This document shows positions 6,661-14,278 of a stretch of DNA of 17,623 bases, piece by piece. The notes below the pieces were generated by a model, which was not told the origin of the DNA, ran no database searches, and worked only from the letters and a program-made list of their open reading frames with translations. The stretch lies in contig DJZU01000002.1 in the NCBI GenBank assembly GCA_002448715.1, forward strand, positions 1-17,623, given 5' to 3'. This stretch comes from Candidatus Neomicrothrix sp. UBA6944. GTDB lineage: Bacteria > Actinomycetota > Acidimicrobiia > Acidimicrobiales > Poriferisodalaceae. The stretch's first letter is position 1. Each line of letters opens with the position of its first letter. Made by a program: the position numbers and the translations under genes.

Positions 6661-7824
6661 ATGCGCAGCTTGTACCTCGTCGCCGGAACCACTATGGCTG
6701 GAGTCTCTTCAGTTTTCGCGCTCCTAGCGGAAATCCACAACGAATACGACATCGCTGAACGAGATCTCGGTTGGATCGCTGGATCAGCGTTTGTCGGTGC
6801 ACTTGTTACCCAGTTGTGGCTTTCTAGATATGCAGACAGAGGCTATGGGGGGCTACTAATGCGTGCCGGAGTGGCTGCATCTGCAATAGGCCTCCTCTGG
6901 TTCGGGCTGGCTGATCAGCTCTGGCAATTTGTGGTTGCGCGCTTGATCCTCGGAGCCGGGGTTGGGGTCATTGTGCCTGCCAGTCGCCGATACATAATTG
7001 TGAATGCAGGCGATGATCAAGGCCGACAACTCGGTGCGTTCTATGGCGCGTACTTAGCAGGATTCGTCTTCGGACCACCATTGGCAGGCGCCCTCACAGT
7101 GGCTTTCAACGTCAAGACTCCATTCATAATCTTCGGAGCCCTGACTGCAGCAACATACGCGTCGGTGCACAGGCTGGTAATACCAGCAGCTGAAAATGTT
7201 CTTAACAATGGCAAACGGGTCTTACGGCGTCTTATTCGCGTGCGGGAAATGGTCGCTGCACTCTTGGTTGTTGTTTCGTTCAGGTACTCGATTGGCGTGT
7301 TCGAACCACTCTGGGCGCCACACATGGACAATTTGGGAGCTTCAACTATGGTGATCTCCCTCTCATTAACCGGTTTCGCATTACCCATGTTGATCATTGC
7401 CCGCTGGGCAGGTTCACTTTCGGACCGTTACAACCCTCGAATAACGTCTCTACTGTCAGCTTTCGCTACCGTCCCTTTAATGGCCTCCTACGGTTGGATC
7501 ACAGCAGTGCCAGTTCTATTCATTGCTGCCATGCCGCACGGGATTATGGAAGCAATACAGTCACCAGGATCCCAGGCTGCGGTCTCTGACGCCGCTCCTA
7601 AAGACGACGCGGCGGCGGCACAAGGGTTGGGCGAGGCAATGGGTTCCGCTGCATCAATGATCGGTGCTTTGTCTGCTGCTCCCCTCTATTCGTGGCTCGG
7701 TGCCGGTCCGGCATTTCTCATAGGTGCCGTGACCATGGCCGTGTTGCTCACTCTCAGCTGGCTTCTCGATCCCCCATCAGCATCAAGACAGCAAGTCGAC
7801 AAGACTCGTCACGCGTCCGAATAA
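6661..7824 (+). CDS. MFS transporter
   Basis: 387-residue integral membrane protein of the major facilitator superfamily with about 11-12 hydrophobic helices. The cytoplasmic loop between helices 2 and 3 carries a degenerate motif A (LWLSRYADRGYGGLLMRAG), and helix 4 has VARLILGAGVGVIVPASRRY. In the second half, the equivalent loop is ARWAGSLSDRYNPR, with a cleaner R-x-x-G-x-x-x-D-R. GAFYGAYLAGFVFGPPLAGAL is the typical helix-5 motif C region. It would be a proton-coupled efflux or uptake carrier for small organics. The start at 6661 has no clear Shine-Dalgarno, which fits translational coupling with the NTF2-like gene 9 bases upstream. Direction of transport and substrate are unknown. Confidence 0.9.
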   Translation: MRSLYLVAGTTMAGVSSVFALLAEIHNEYDIAERDLGWIAGSAFVGALVTQLWLSRYADRGYGGLLMRAGVAASAIGLLWFGLADQLWQFVVARLILGAGVGVIVPASRRYIIVNAGDDQGRQLGAFYGAYLAGFVFGPPLAGALTVAFNVKTPFIIFGALTAATYASVHRLVIPAAENVLNNGKRVLRRLIRVREMVAALLVVVSFRYSIGVFEPLWAPHMDNLGASTMVISLSLTGFALPMLIIARWAGSLSDRYNPRITSLLSAFATVPLMASYGWITAVPVLFIAAMPHGIMEAIQSPGSQAAVSDAAPKDDAAAAQGLGEAMGSAASMIGALSAAPLYSWLGAGPAFLIGAVTMAVLLTLSWLLDPPSASRQQVDKTRHASE

Positions 7825-7849
7825 CTGGCTCATAGAAAAGTGAAGTGTT

Positions 7850-8719
7850 TCAGTCTGTAATTAGAGCCGCGCTGCTGGCTTTTTCGCGGGGTGAACGTCC
7901 AAGAATGAACTCGGGGGGATGCAAATCGTTAATTTTACTTACCGTGGTCGGGTCGCTGTAGTAGCCCAATGCATAGCTCCCCATGGTGTAGCCGAGCATC
8001 TCCTGTAAGTCAGGGTCAAGGTCCTCGGCGATCTCTGGTGGACATGAGAGATACTGATTTTCTTCAGTTCGCAACCAACCGAGACAGTATGTGATGTTGA
8101 TTCCTGTTCTATTCGATTCACTAAGATTTTGTCCGCCCCCATGGATAACCGATCCTGAGTAGAGCAGGACAGAGCCAGCGGGCATGACCGCTTGAGTGGT
8201 TTCTTCGTCAGTCGCTCTGCGATCTTCGGGCCATTTAACTGATCCCGGAACAACTCGGGTTGCGCCGTTTTCTTCAGTGAAATCTGTAAGAGCCCAAATG
8301 GTATTGAACTGCGGCTCAATTTCTGCAGGAAGATAACCACCCCACGCGAGACGGTCTCGGTGTCGAGGTTGTGCTCCCTGCCCAGGTTGAATGTTGATTA
8401 TTTGCGTGAGGTGTAACTGGATCTTGTCTGTGAAAGGCTCGAGAAACCGTCGCGCTAAATCAGTAGTGGTGGGATGCATTACTAACTCTCGAGATGCTTC
8501 ACTCCGTGCAACTAGAGCGCCTGTTCGCCCCGTCAACCTGCCCGTGAAGTCATCTCGACCTGCTGGCGTTGCGTCAATGAGGGGACCTAGATCCGAATCG
8601 AGCCGACTACAAAGGTCATCGTCTATGACATCAGTTAGGACACACGCCCCGTCTTCCCGTAAGACGTTTACGATGTCGCTCTTGTCGGCGTCGGCGTCGA
8701 AATAAACAAGTTCGGCCAT
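7850..8719 (-). CDS. Phytanoyl-CoA dioxygenase (PhyH) family protein
   Basis: 289-residue Fe(II)/2-oxoglutarate-dependent oxygenase, complete. The metal triad is visible: H120-R-D122 in QPRHRDRLAWGG and H193 in SVIHGGGQN. R204 in ESNRTGINITYCLGW would bind 2-oxoglutarate. The VVPGS segment and the GSVLLYSGS strand are family-typical. The sequence differs enough from the PhyH protein at 1-963 that the two probably have different substrates. The ORF ends 25 bp from the convergent MFS gene. On the minus strand it follows the selenoprotein gene with a 61-bp gap (8720-8780) that contains a TTGACA-like box (8770-8775), so it may have its own promoter. The product is probably a hydroxylated small molecule of unknown identity. 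Confidence 0.92.
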   Translation of the reverse strand: MAELVYFDADADKSDIVNVLREDGACVLTDVIDDDLCSRLDSDLGPLIDATPAGRDDFTGRLTGRTGALVARSEASRELVMHPTTTDLARRFLEPFTDKIQLHLTQIINIQPGQGAQPRHRDRLAWGGYLPAEIEPQFNTIWALTDFTEENGATRVVPGSVKWPEDRRATDEETTQAVMPAGSVLLYSGSVIHGGGQNLSESNRTGINITYCLGWLRTEENQYLSCPPEIAEDLDPDLQEMLGYTMGSYALGYYSDPTTVSKINDLHPPEFILGRSPREKASSAALITD

Positions 8720-8780
8720 ACCAATAGCCTAGGTCAGTAGCCAACATCACTTATTCAAAGTGTGTTCGTTGTCAAGGAAC

Positions 8781-9941
8781 TCAAGAACTTGTCTGACGCC
8801 GCTCCGTCATTTTTTTAAAGTGTTGGGCGCCATTCATTGAAGGTACGCGTCCCTCACCTGGCCCCATGTCAGCCATAACTGTGAATGCTGCCGGCAACCG
8901 AAAACTGAAAGATTGTTCTTGTGGAATGTCACACTTTTCGGCATCACATGCCTGCCATTGGACCTTCCCAGCGATTCTGACCCATCGCCCCTCGTCATCT
9001 TTTTCAATCGCTCGCCCATTTTGAGCGACAGGCAAACGCAAAACGACGTCCCCTTCGTATACCTGCAGGGTGTGACCGTCGCCAGCAAGGGTCAACGCGC
9101 TCGTCTCAGGCGCAACAGGAGTGTAGGAAACGATGCCTTCGAGCTCTTGCTCTAACTGAATTGAGGCTGCCACCAGACCTTCTGGGACCGGTTGGCCATA
9201 TAGATGCATGCCTTCTGGGACCGAAAAACGAGCAACTAACTGACGGGTGATCCCTGCGGGAAGCGTGTCACCTTCAAAGGTGACTTCGACCTTTACTTCC
9301 TGGTCGCCCTCCCCTTTTTCGAGGAGGTTTATCTGCTCGCCCTTCAGCGCCGCAAGCAACTGTTCAGGTCCAGGTCGAACCGTGAAGTTATTCTCAAAGA
9401 ACTTTTCGGTAATTATCCCCTCTCCATCCATTACATACACGCCCGGGTAGGGAATGCCGTACCAAGGGTGATCGTCTTCCGCGATAGTGGTGTTCAGGAT
9501 GCCAAAGGCACGGATAATTTCACTATCTGGGTCTGAGAGCATCGTAAAAGTCGTTCCGTGCGCACTCTTGAAATCCGCAAGGGCATCAATTTCGTCGTAA
9601 CTCAGAACGTAAAGTTTCGCGCCCGCGGCTTCGAATGCGGGCATCCCCTTTTCCAGCTCGACCAGCTGGGTACGGCAAGGCGGTCACCACACCGCCGACC
9701 GAGTGAAAACCAGGATTGCTGGTTGACCGTTACGGTCAGCGTGAAGGTCAACATTGTTGCCGTCTGAGCCCAACGTGATGACGTCAGGGAGTCGCTGGCC
9801 AACCTCTGGCCCGGTAGGGAAATCCCCTAATGGATTAGATCTGGGTCCAAAACCTGCGGGAAGGGGAGCTATATAGCCCTCCGCGTCCTCATATTGATTT
9901 GGCCCTAATTCTGAACCACGTGTGTCACGTTCAATCTGCAT
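8781..9941 (-). CDS. Selenocysteine-containing redoxin fused to a DsbD N-terminal-like domain (in-frame TGA as Sec)
   Basis: Read through one TGA at 9684-9686, this is a single 386-residue protein. Residues about 40-200 form an AhpC/TSA/redoxin-type thioredoxin fold: GPEVGQRLPDVITLGSDG, then ILVFTRSAVW, then Sec86-P-P-Cys89-R-T-Q-LVELEKG. Cys relatives have W-C-P-x-C at this place, so Sec replaces the nucleophilic Cys in a UxxC redox pair. Residues about 210-350 resemble the DsbD N-terminal (DsbD-alpha) domain, including WQACDAEKCDIP with Cys332 and Cys337. A SECIS-like hairpin follows the TGA. The ORF itself ends in TGA, with a second in-frame TGA three codons later as backup. No signal peptide is seen, which is odd for a DsbD-type domain. 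The role is likely thiol/peroxide redox chemistry. The alternatives are a base error (TGC/TGT to TGA) or a nonsense mutation, but the uninterrupted frame and hairpin argue against them. Confidence 0.85.
9653..9669 (-). promoter_or_regulatory. Bacterial SECIS-like hairpin for selenocysteine insertion
   Basis: On the coding (minus) strand the sequence CCAGCT-GGTCG-AGCTGG forms a perfect 6-bp stem with a 5-base loop. The stem begins 14 bases after the TGA, and the loop's first base is G, about 20 bases from the codon. Known bacterial SECIS elements lie directly downstream of UGA inside the coding region, with a short apical loop that carries a G near its start (GGUC in E. coli fdhF), recognised by SelB. 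All these points are met. Part of the hairpin encodes Q-L-V-E-L, which is also conserved in Cys-type relatives, so protein constraint explains some of the sequence but not necessarily the perfect pairing. Confidence 0.75.
9684..9686 (-). other. In-frame TGA predicted to encode selenocysteine
   Basis: On the minus strand the codon lies between TGG (Trp) and CCG CCT TGC CGT (P-P-C-R). The reading frame is open and homologous on both sides with no shift. TGA is one base from both Cys codons (TGC, TGT), which matches the Cys expected here in related redoxins. The genes selA, selB, selD and tRNA-Sec are not in the window. Confidence 0.82.
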
Positions 9942-10003
9942 ATCTGAAACCTAGTTCGTTTAGACCGACTACGGTCCTGAGAAAGCCACAACGAAGGGGA
10001 ACG

Positions 10004-11005
10004 ATGGCACCAAAACCACTCCGATTCGGGGTCATGTACGACTGCCGGCATGTTCCTGGTGGCGAGATGACTATGACCGATGTCTACGCAGCCACTATCG
10101 AACAGGCTGTGTTAGCTGACGAACTCGGTTTCGATCACATTTGGTTCACGGAACACCATTTCCTTGAAGACGGTTATTTGCCAGCGTTCCAGCCTCTCGC
10201 AGGCGCGATAGCTGCACGAACAAAGCAAATCCGCATTTCCAATGACATTGCTCTTCTCCCTCTGTATCACCCAATCCGTTTAGCCGAGGAGCTAGCAGTA
10301 CTCGATCAGATATCTAACGGTCGAATGGAGTTCGGAATCGGCATGGGCTACGTACCCAAAGAATTCGATGCTTTTGGAGTTCCGCTGCGCAACAGAGTCT
10401 CCATGACCGACGAGGCGATTGAGATACTTCGTCTTGCTTGGCGAGAGGAACCATTCAGTTTCAAAGGGAAGCGTTACAACCTGTCAGATATTGATGTTCA
10501 TCCAAAGCCCGTTCAACCCGGTGGTCCTCCCTTGTGGATCGCGGCCATGAAAGAGCCAGGTGCGTTACGCGCCGCACGATTCGGCACAAATTTGCTTCCC
10601 CAAGGACGTCGTGAAGAGGTCCTAGACCCTTGGAGGGAAGCGATTACCGCCAAGGGCGCCGATCCAGAGAATTACCGAGTAGGCATCATTCGATCCGTAT
10701 ATGTGACAGATGATCGTGAGAAGGACTGGCCGAAGATTCGCGAGGCTGAACGATTTCGTATGGGTGTCTATGGCTCCTTTATGGCAGAAACCCCAGACGA
10801 CTACGGGTGGGGAAGCTCCGATGGCATACCTCAGAATGTCATTGTGGGAGATGCAGACCAAGTAACTCGGGAACTCGCTGAGTTCATCAACTTGTACGGC
10901 ATCACCGACATTGCAACATCGGGTTTGCCACCTGGGATAGAACCTGAGTTCATGGCCGCGAATCTCGAACGGCTTGCTTCAGAGGTAATTCCGAACTTGA
11001 AGTGA
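10004..11005 (+). CDS. LLM-class flavin-dependent monooxygenase (bacterial luciferase-like)
   Basis: 333-residue luciferase-like oxidoreductase, standard barrel length. Strand 1 is PLRFGVMYDCRHV. Then come LGFDHIWFTEHHFLEDGYLP (active-site EHH), the strand IRISNDIALLPLYHPIRLAEE, and LDQISNGRMEFGIGMGYVPKEFDAFGV with the glycine-rich cofactor loop. VQPGGPPLWIAAMKEPGALRAA is the late barrel region. The C-terminal ITDIATSGLPPG strand closes the barrel. The frame is open back to 9899, but a Shine-Dalgarno (GAAGGGGA, 9993-10000) directly precedes ATG 10004 and the homology starts there. It is divergent from the selenoprotein (62-bp shared upstream region) and convergent with the Baeyer-Villiger-type gene after 2 bp. 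It is related to the LLM protein at 3182 by family only. FMN versus F420 use cannot be settled here. Confidence 0.92.
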   Translation: MAPKPLRFGVMYDCRHVPGGEMTMTDVYAATIEQAVLADELGFDHIWFTEHHFLEDGYLPAFQPLAGAIAARTKQIRISNDIALLPLYHPIRLAEELAVLDQISNGRMEFGIGMGYVPKEFDAFGVPLRNRVSMTDEAIEILRLAWREEPFSFKGKRYNLSDIDVHPKPVQPGGPPLWIAAMKEPGALRAARFGTNLLPQGRREEVLDPWREAITAKGADPENYRVGIIRSVYVTDDREKDWPKIREAERFRMGVYGSFMAETPDDYGWGSSDGIPQNVIVGDADQVTRELAEFINLYGITDIATSGLPPGIEPEFMAANLERLASEVIPNLK

Positions 11006-11007
11006 TC

Positions 11008-12861
11008 TCAGGCAGAATCGAAAGCGTACGGCTCAAGCGTCTCTTGCGCTCGCACTCGATACTTGTGCCAGTTACCTCCCCCGTAATATGCAAGGCTGCC
11101 GGGCTCCGCATCCCCATGACCGTTGTAGTAGGAGAGGCAATCTCGCAGCGGAGCGGTCGCAATGTCAGCCTGTTTGCAATGCTCAGCGTAGGTCACTTCG
11201 GCCTCTTCGTTGATATCGACTATCTCATGGCCTTCATCGCGCATATGCGACAGCATCCAAACGATGTAATCAGCATGTGTTTCGATGGCATCGGTGAAGT
11301 TGAAGCTTCCACCACCACCCTGCGGTCCAGTCATAATGAACAAGTTAGGAAACCCATTGCTGTGAATACCTAGGAACGTTTTTGTTCCCTCGTTCTCCCA
11401 TTTGTCTTTCATCGTTTGGCCCCCCCTACCAGCGACCATGTTGAAGGTCGAAGTGGCCATCCACTGGAAACCAGTGGCATAAATCAGAACATCTAGGGGG
11501 AATTCTTCATCGCCGTGGACAACTCCTCGTTCGTTGATACTGGTAACACCCATTGGAGCAGTATCAACAAGATGTACATGAGGAAGATTGAAGGTAGGTA
11601 AGTATTCGTCGTGGAACGTCGGTCTCTTACAACCATACGGATAGTAGGGCTTTAACGCTTCAGCGGTTTCGGGGTCTGCAACAATCGCATCGACTCGCGC
11701 TCGAATCTGTTCCATGATCCGAAAATTCGAGTCCAACTGTTTTTGAACTAGTTCCTCTGCACTGAGTTTTTGGGCGTGTTCTTTCCGTTCCTTGAAGTCA
11801 TCGACTCGCCCTGCCAGATAGTCGTCATTAGCTTGGATAGCGGTTCTCCCCGCGGAGATTCGCGAAAAACGTTTCCGTCGAGAACGAGCCCAACCAGATT
11901 CTGTTTTCCAGGCTTCAATTTCTTCGCTAGCTGTCTCACGTTGATCTCGTACGTCAATAGATGACGGCGTACGTTGAAACACATATAGGTCCCCCACCAC
12001 CTTTGCCAGTTCTGGGATGGCTTGGACCGCTGTGGCTCCTGTTCCAATAATGCCGACAGTTTTTCCTTCGAGGTCCACGTCATAGCGCCAACGCGACGTG
12101 TGGAAAGACTCCCCCTCAAAGGTTTCCATACCTTTTATTCGAGCTAATTTAGGCGTGGTTAAAATTCCGTTAGCCAAAATCACGTAGCGAGATTTCATGG
12201 CGTCGTCACGGTCAGTTCTTACCGTCCATCGAGCCGATTCTTCATCCCACTCCGTTGTTTCGACTGTCGTATGAAAGAGACATTTGTCGTAGAAGCCAAA
12301 CTTGTTCGCCATTGTTTGGCAATACTCAAGAATTTCGAAGCCTGAGGCAAACTTCATCGTTGGAAAATATTCCATTTCCTCCAGAAGAGGCAGATAGCTG
12401 TAGGACTCAACATCACAAGCAATACCCGGATACCTATTCCAATACCAGGTACCTCCAACGTCGCCTCCCTTTTCGCAGAATCGAACATCTTCAAAGCCAG
12501 CTTGTTTGAGTCGATACCAAAGAAGCAAGCCCGCGAACCCCGCGCCGATAACCAATATTTCGCACTCATCGGTCAACGCTTCACGTTCAACGGGGGGCTC
12601 AGAGTAGTGATCTTCAAGGTATTTGGAGAATTCACCGTCCATCGTCATATAGTCAGCGGCTCCGCGACGTTGTTCTTTGAACTCTCGATACTTTTTTTGT
12701 TCAACCGCGTCGAAGGTTGCGCTCGACGGGGCTTCCGGGAGAGTTTTGAGAGCGATGTCTGGATTGACCTCATAACCGTGACCGCGAATCTTCTCGCTCG
12801 CCTTACTCGCCCTGGTGTCAAAGATTTTGAGTCCTGTTTCAGGATCAACACTGATCGCCAT
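11008..12861 (-). CDS. Type I Baeyer-Villiger-like flavin-containing monooxygenase
   Basis: 617-residue FAD/NADPH monooxygenase that would insert oxygen into a ketone to give an ester or lactone. The FAD-binding G-A-G-F-A-G is at about 106-111, after an N-terminal extension of about 100 residues like that of longer (about 600-residue) Baeyer-Villiger enzymes. GGTWYWNRYPGIACDVESY is highly characteristic. The fingerprint F-x-G-x-x-x-H-x-x-x-W is FEGESFHTSRW (about 248-258); the next residue is Arg rather than the usual Pro/Asp. The NADPH-binding GTGATA is at about 272-277, and LIYATGFQWMATSTF is near the C-terminal third. I start at ATG 12861 because GGAGG lies 4 bases upstream; ATG 12897 would add 12 residues with no homology. 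It is divergent from an MFS gene across 136 bp with two inverted repeats. Confidence 0.9.
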   Translation of the reverse strand: MAISVDPETGLKIFDTRASKASEKIRGHGYEVNPDIALKTLPEAPSSATFDAVEQKKYREFKEQRRGAADYMTMDGEFSKYLEDHYSEPPVEREALTDECEILVIGAGFAGLLLWYRLKQAGFEDVRFCEKGGDVGGTWYWNRYPGIACDVESYSYLPLLEEMEYFPTMKFASGFEILEYCQTMANKFGFYDKCLFHTTVETTEWDEESARWTVRTDRDDAMKSRYVILANGILTTPKLARIKGMETFEGESFHTSRWRYDVDLEGKTVGIIGTGATAVQAIPELAKVVGDLYVFQRTPSSIDVRDQRETASEEIEAWKTESGWARSRRKRFSRISAGRTAIQANDDYLAGRVDDFKERKEHAQKLSAEELVQKQLDSNFRIMEQIRARVDAIVADPETAEALKPYYPYGCKRPTFHDEYLPTFNLPHVHLVDTAPMGVTSINERGVVHGDEEFPLDVLIYATGFQWMATSTFNMVAGRGGQTMKDKWENEGTKTFLGIHSNGFPNLFIMTGPQGGGGSFNFTDAIETHADYIVWMLSHMRDEGHEIVDINEEAEVTYAEHCKQADIATAPLRDCLSYYNGHGDAEPGSLAYYGGGNWHKYRVRAQETLEPYAFDSA

Positions 12862-12905
12862 TTTTCCTCCGTTCGGAACGTTCGCGATGTTACGCAACCT
12901 GGCTC

Positions 12906-12920
12906 ATGTCGCGCTGACAT
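12906..12920. promoter_or_regulatory. Inverted repeat in the monooxygenase/MFS divergent region
   Basis: ATGTC (12906-12910) and GACAT (12916-12920) form a perfect 5-bp palindrome around GCGCT. It lies 45 bases upstream of the monooxygenase start, where a repressor could control one or both divergent promoters. A second palindrome lies at 12974-12987. Five-base arms can occur by chance, so this is suggestive only. Confidence 0.3.
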
Positions 12921-12973
12921 TGTTGAGGTGCTAACGGCTAACCAGCTCGAACAGATTCACCGGGACCATTTAA

Positions 12974-12987
12974 TTACCGGCTGGTAA
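12974..12987. promoter_or_regulatory. Inverted repeat just upstream of the MFS gene
   Basis: TTACC (12974-12978) and GGTAA (12983-12987) pair perfectly around GGCT, 10 bases before the GTG start at 12998. A dimeric regulator or an mRNA leader hairpin could use it. The MFS gene has no convincing Shine-Dalgarno here, so the transcript may be leaderless or start within this segment. Function is unproven. Confidence 0.33.
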
Positions 12988-12997
12988 CGTCTGGTAT

Positions 12998-14245
12998 GTG
13001 ACCGCTCGCACCTGGATAGCTGTTGCTCTCGCTGCCGCGAGCGCCGGCGTGGCTCAAGGCTTCGGTCGCTTCACTCTCGGCGTGGTCTTACCTGCCATGC
13101 GCAACGATTTAGGTCTTTCGAACACGGTCGCTGGGTCTCTCGCTACTGCAAACGTAACTGCCTATCTCATTGGGACGCTCGCAGTCGCTATCGCGTCATC
13201 TCGGATCACGCTGTTAACAATTATGCGAGTCGGACTCCTGATCGCCGTGGGAGGACAAGTTCTATGCGCTTTTGCTCCGGGCGTCATTGTTCTTGCCCTG
13301 GGAATGTTTTGTTCAGGCTTTGGTGGCGCATGGGTATGGATCCCAACTCCGGTAGTTGCCAGCGCTGCGTTTCCACCAGAGAAACGAGGTACAGCAATAG
13401 GCCTACTTTCCTCAGGTATGGCTTTGAGCATCGTGTTCACTAGCCAATTGGCGGGCTGGGTTAGACGATTATGGGGAGACGAAGGTTGGCGTAACGTCTA
13501 TGTCGTTCAAGCGGCACTCGGCTTTTTGATTGCGGTCGGCACCATTGCCGTGGTTCGTCATGCCCAAGAACAGCTATCTGAAAAAGGCAGCATCGGCGGA
13601 TTCGACGCGTTGCGTCGCGTGCCCGGCTGGAAATCAGTAACGGCCATGTACACCACATTCGGATTCATGTATCTGCTGGTTTTGGCATTCATGAGCAGTC
13701 GCTTGGAAGACGACAACGGATGGTCAGCTAGCACAGCGTCGCTCTCGTTCACCCTCATAGGACTCGGGATGGTTGTCGGTGGGCCCATAATCGCAAAGTC
13801 GGTCCAGACGTATGGGACCCGTGCAACTTTGGCTACAGCCTTCGCTCTCTGGAGCACTCTGGTAGTTCTAATTCTGCCTGGATGGGTAGTTCCAACGCTT
13901 GCCTCTTCAGTAGTTATCGGGATGATTTTTGCGTCGATCCCTGTGACTCTCACCATGTACTTCGTTCAGAACGCATCCCCCGAGGATTACGGTCCGGGAT
14001 TCAGCGCAGCGACGCTCGCTTTCGGGGTAGCGCAAATGATTTCTCCTCAAATTGGAGGTGCTCTAGCCGACTGGACCTCGACCTTTCTTTGGGTCCTTAT
14101 TTTGTCTGCGGGGTGCGCTCTTCTCGGAATTTTCGGAGCGTTAAGTCTTCCAAAACGTTCTGCGGTACCCCCAGCAACGGACGTTGAGCCTCCGACAACA
14201 CGGCCTCTTGCGGCTCCATCGGTTTTCTCGGTTAAGCCTCATTAA
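12998..14245 (+). CDS. MFS transporter, YbfB/YjiJ-like
   Basis: 415-residue membrane protein of the major facilitator superfamily with about 12 hydrophobic helices. Helix 1 carries AGVAQGFGRFTLGVVLPAMR, and NTVAGSLATANVTAYLIGTL follows; the G-F-G-R-F and S-x-N-x-x-x-Y-L-x-G pattern is typical of the YbfB/YjiJ (MFS_4) branch. ALGMFCSGFGGAWVWIPTPV is in helix 4, and the FPPEKRGTAIGLLSSG loop is also family-like. It begins with GTG; no in-frame ATG fits better. The last about 30 residues are a Pro-rich hydrophilic tail. It is divergent from the Baeyer-Villiger-type gene and 33 bp upstream of the nitroreductase fusion, so it may carry the substrate or product of those enzymes. Confidence 0.88.
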   Translation: MTARTWIAVALAAASAGVAQGFGRFTLGVVLPAMRNDLGLSNTVAGSLATANVTAYLIGTLAVAIASSRITLLTIMRVGLLIAVGGQVLCAFAPGVIVLALGMFCSGFGGAWVWIPTPVVASAAFPPEKRGTAIGLLSSGMALSIVFTSQLAGWVRRLWGDEGWRNVYVVQAALGFLIAVGTIAVVRHAQEQLSEKGSIGGFDALRRVPGWKSVTAMYTTFGFMYLLVLAFMSSRLEDDNGWSASTASLSFTLIGLGMVVGGPIIAKSVQTYGTRATLATAFALWSTLVVLILPGWVVPTLASSVVIGMIFASIPVTLTMYFVQNASPEDYGPGFSAATLAFGVAQMISPQIGGALADWTSTFLWVLILSAGCALLGIFGALSLPKRSAVPPATDVEPPTTRPLAAPSVFSVKPH

Positions 14246-14251
14246 GCGCGC

Positions 14252-14264
14252 CTGGCGAAGCCAG
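14252..14264 (+). other. Small hairpin between the MFS and nitroreductase genes
   Basis: CTGGC (14252-14256) and GCCAG (14260-14264) pair around a GAA loop in the 33-bp gap. No T-run follows, so it is a weak candidate for a terminator or for an mRNA-stability or leader element of the downstream gene. Confidence 0.25.
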
Positions 14265-14278
14265 CCTAGATTCGTGTC

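Noticed and set aside
8781..9941. Two separate genes (redoxin N-terminal fragment and a downstream redoxin starting at 9644), or a nonsense-mutated pseudogene
   Set aside because: The frame does not shift, homology is continuous across the TGA, Cys is expected exactly there, and a SECIS-like hairpin follows. A base error remains possible but is the weaker reading.
9899..10003. 35-residue N-terminal extension of the second luciferase-like gene
   Set aside because: It overlaps the start of the divergent selenoprotein, is not family-like, and a good Shine-Dalgarno precedes ATG 10004.
12862..12897. Start of the Baeyer-Villiger-type gene 12 codons further upstream
   Set aside because: GGAGG is ideally placed before ATG 12861; it would lie inside the coding region if the upstream start were used.
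12502..12987. 161-codon plus-strand ORF opposite the start of the flavin monooxygenase
   Set aside because: It is antisense to a well-supported gene and its translation resembles no family.
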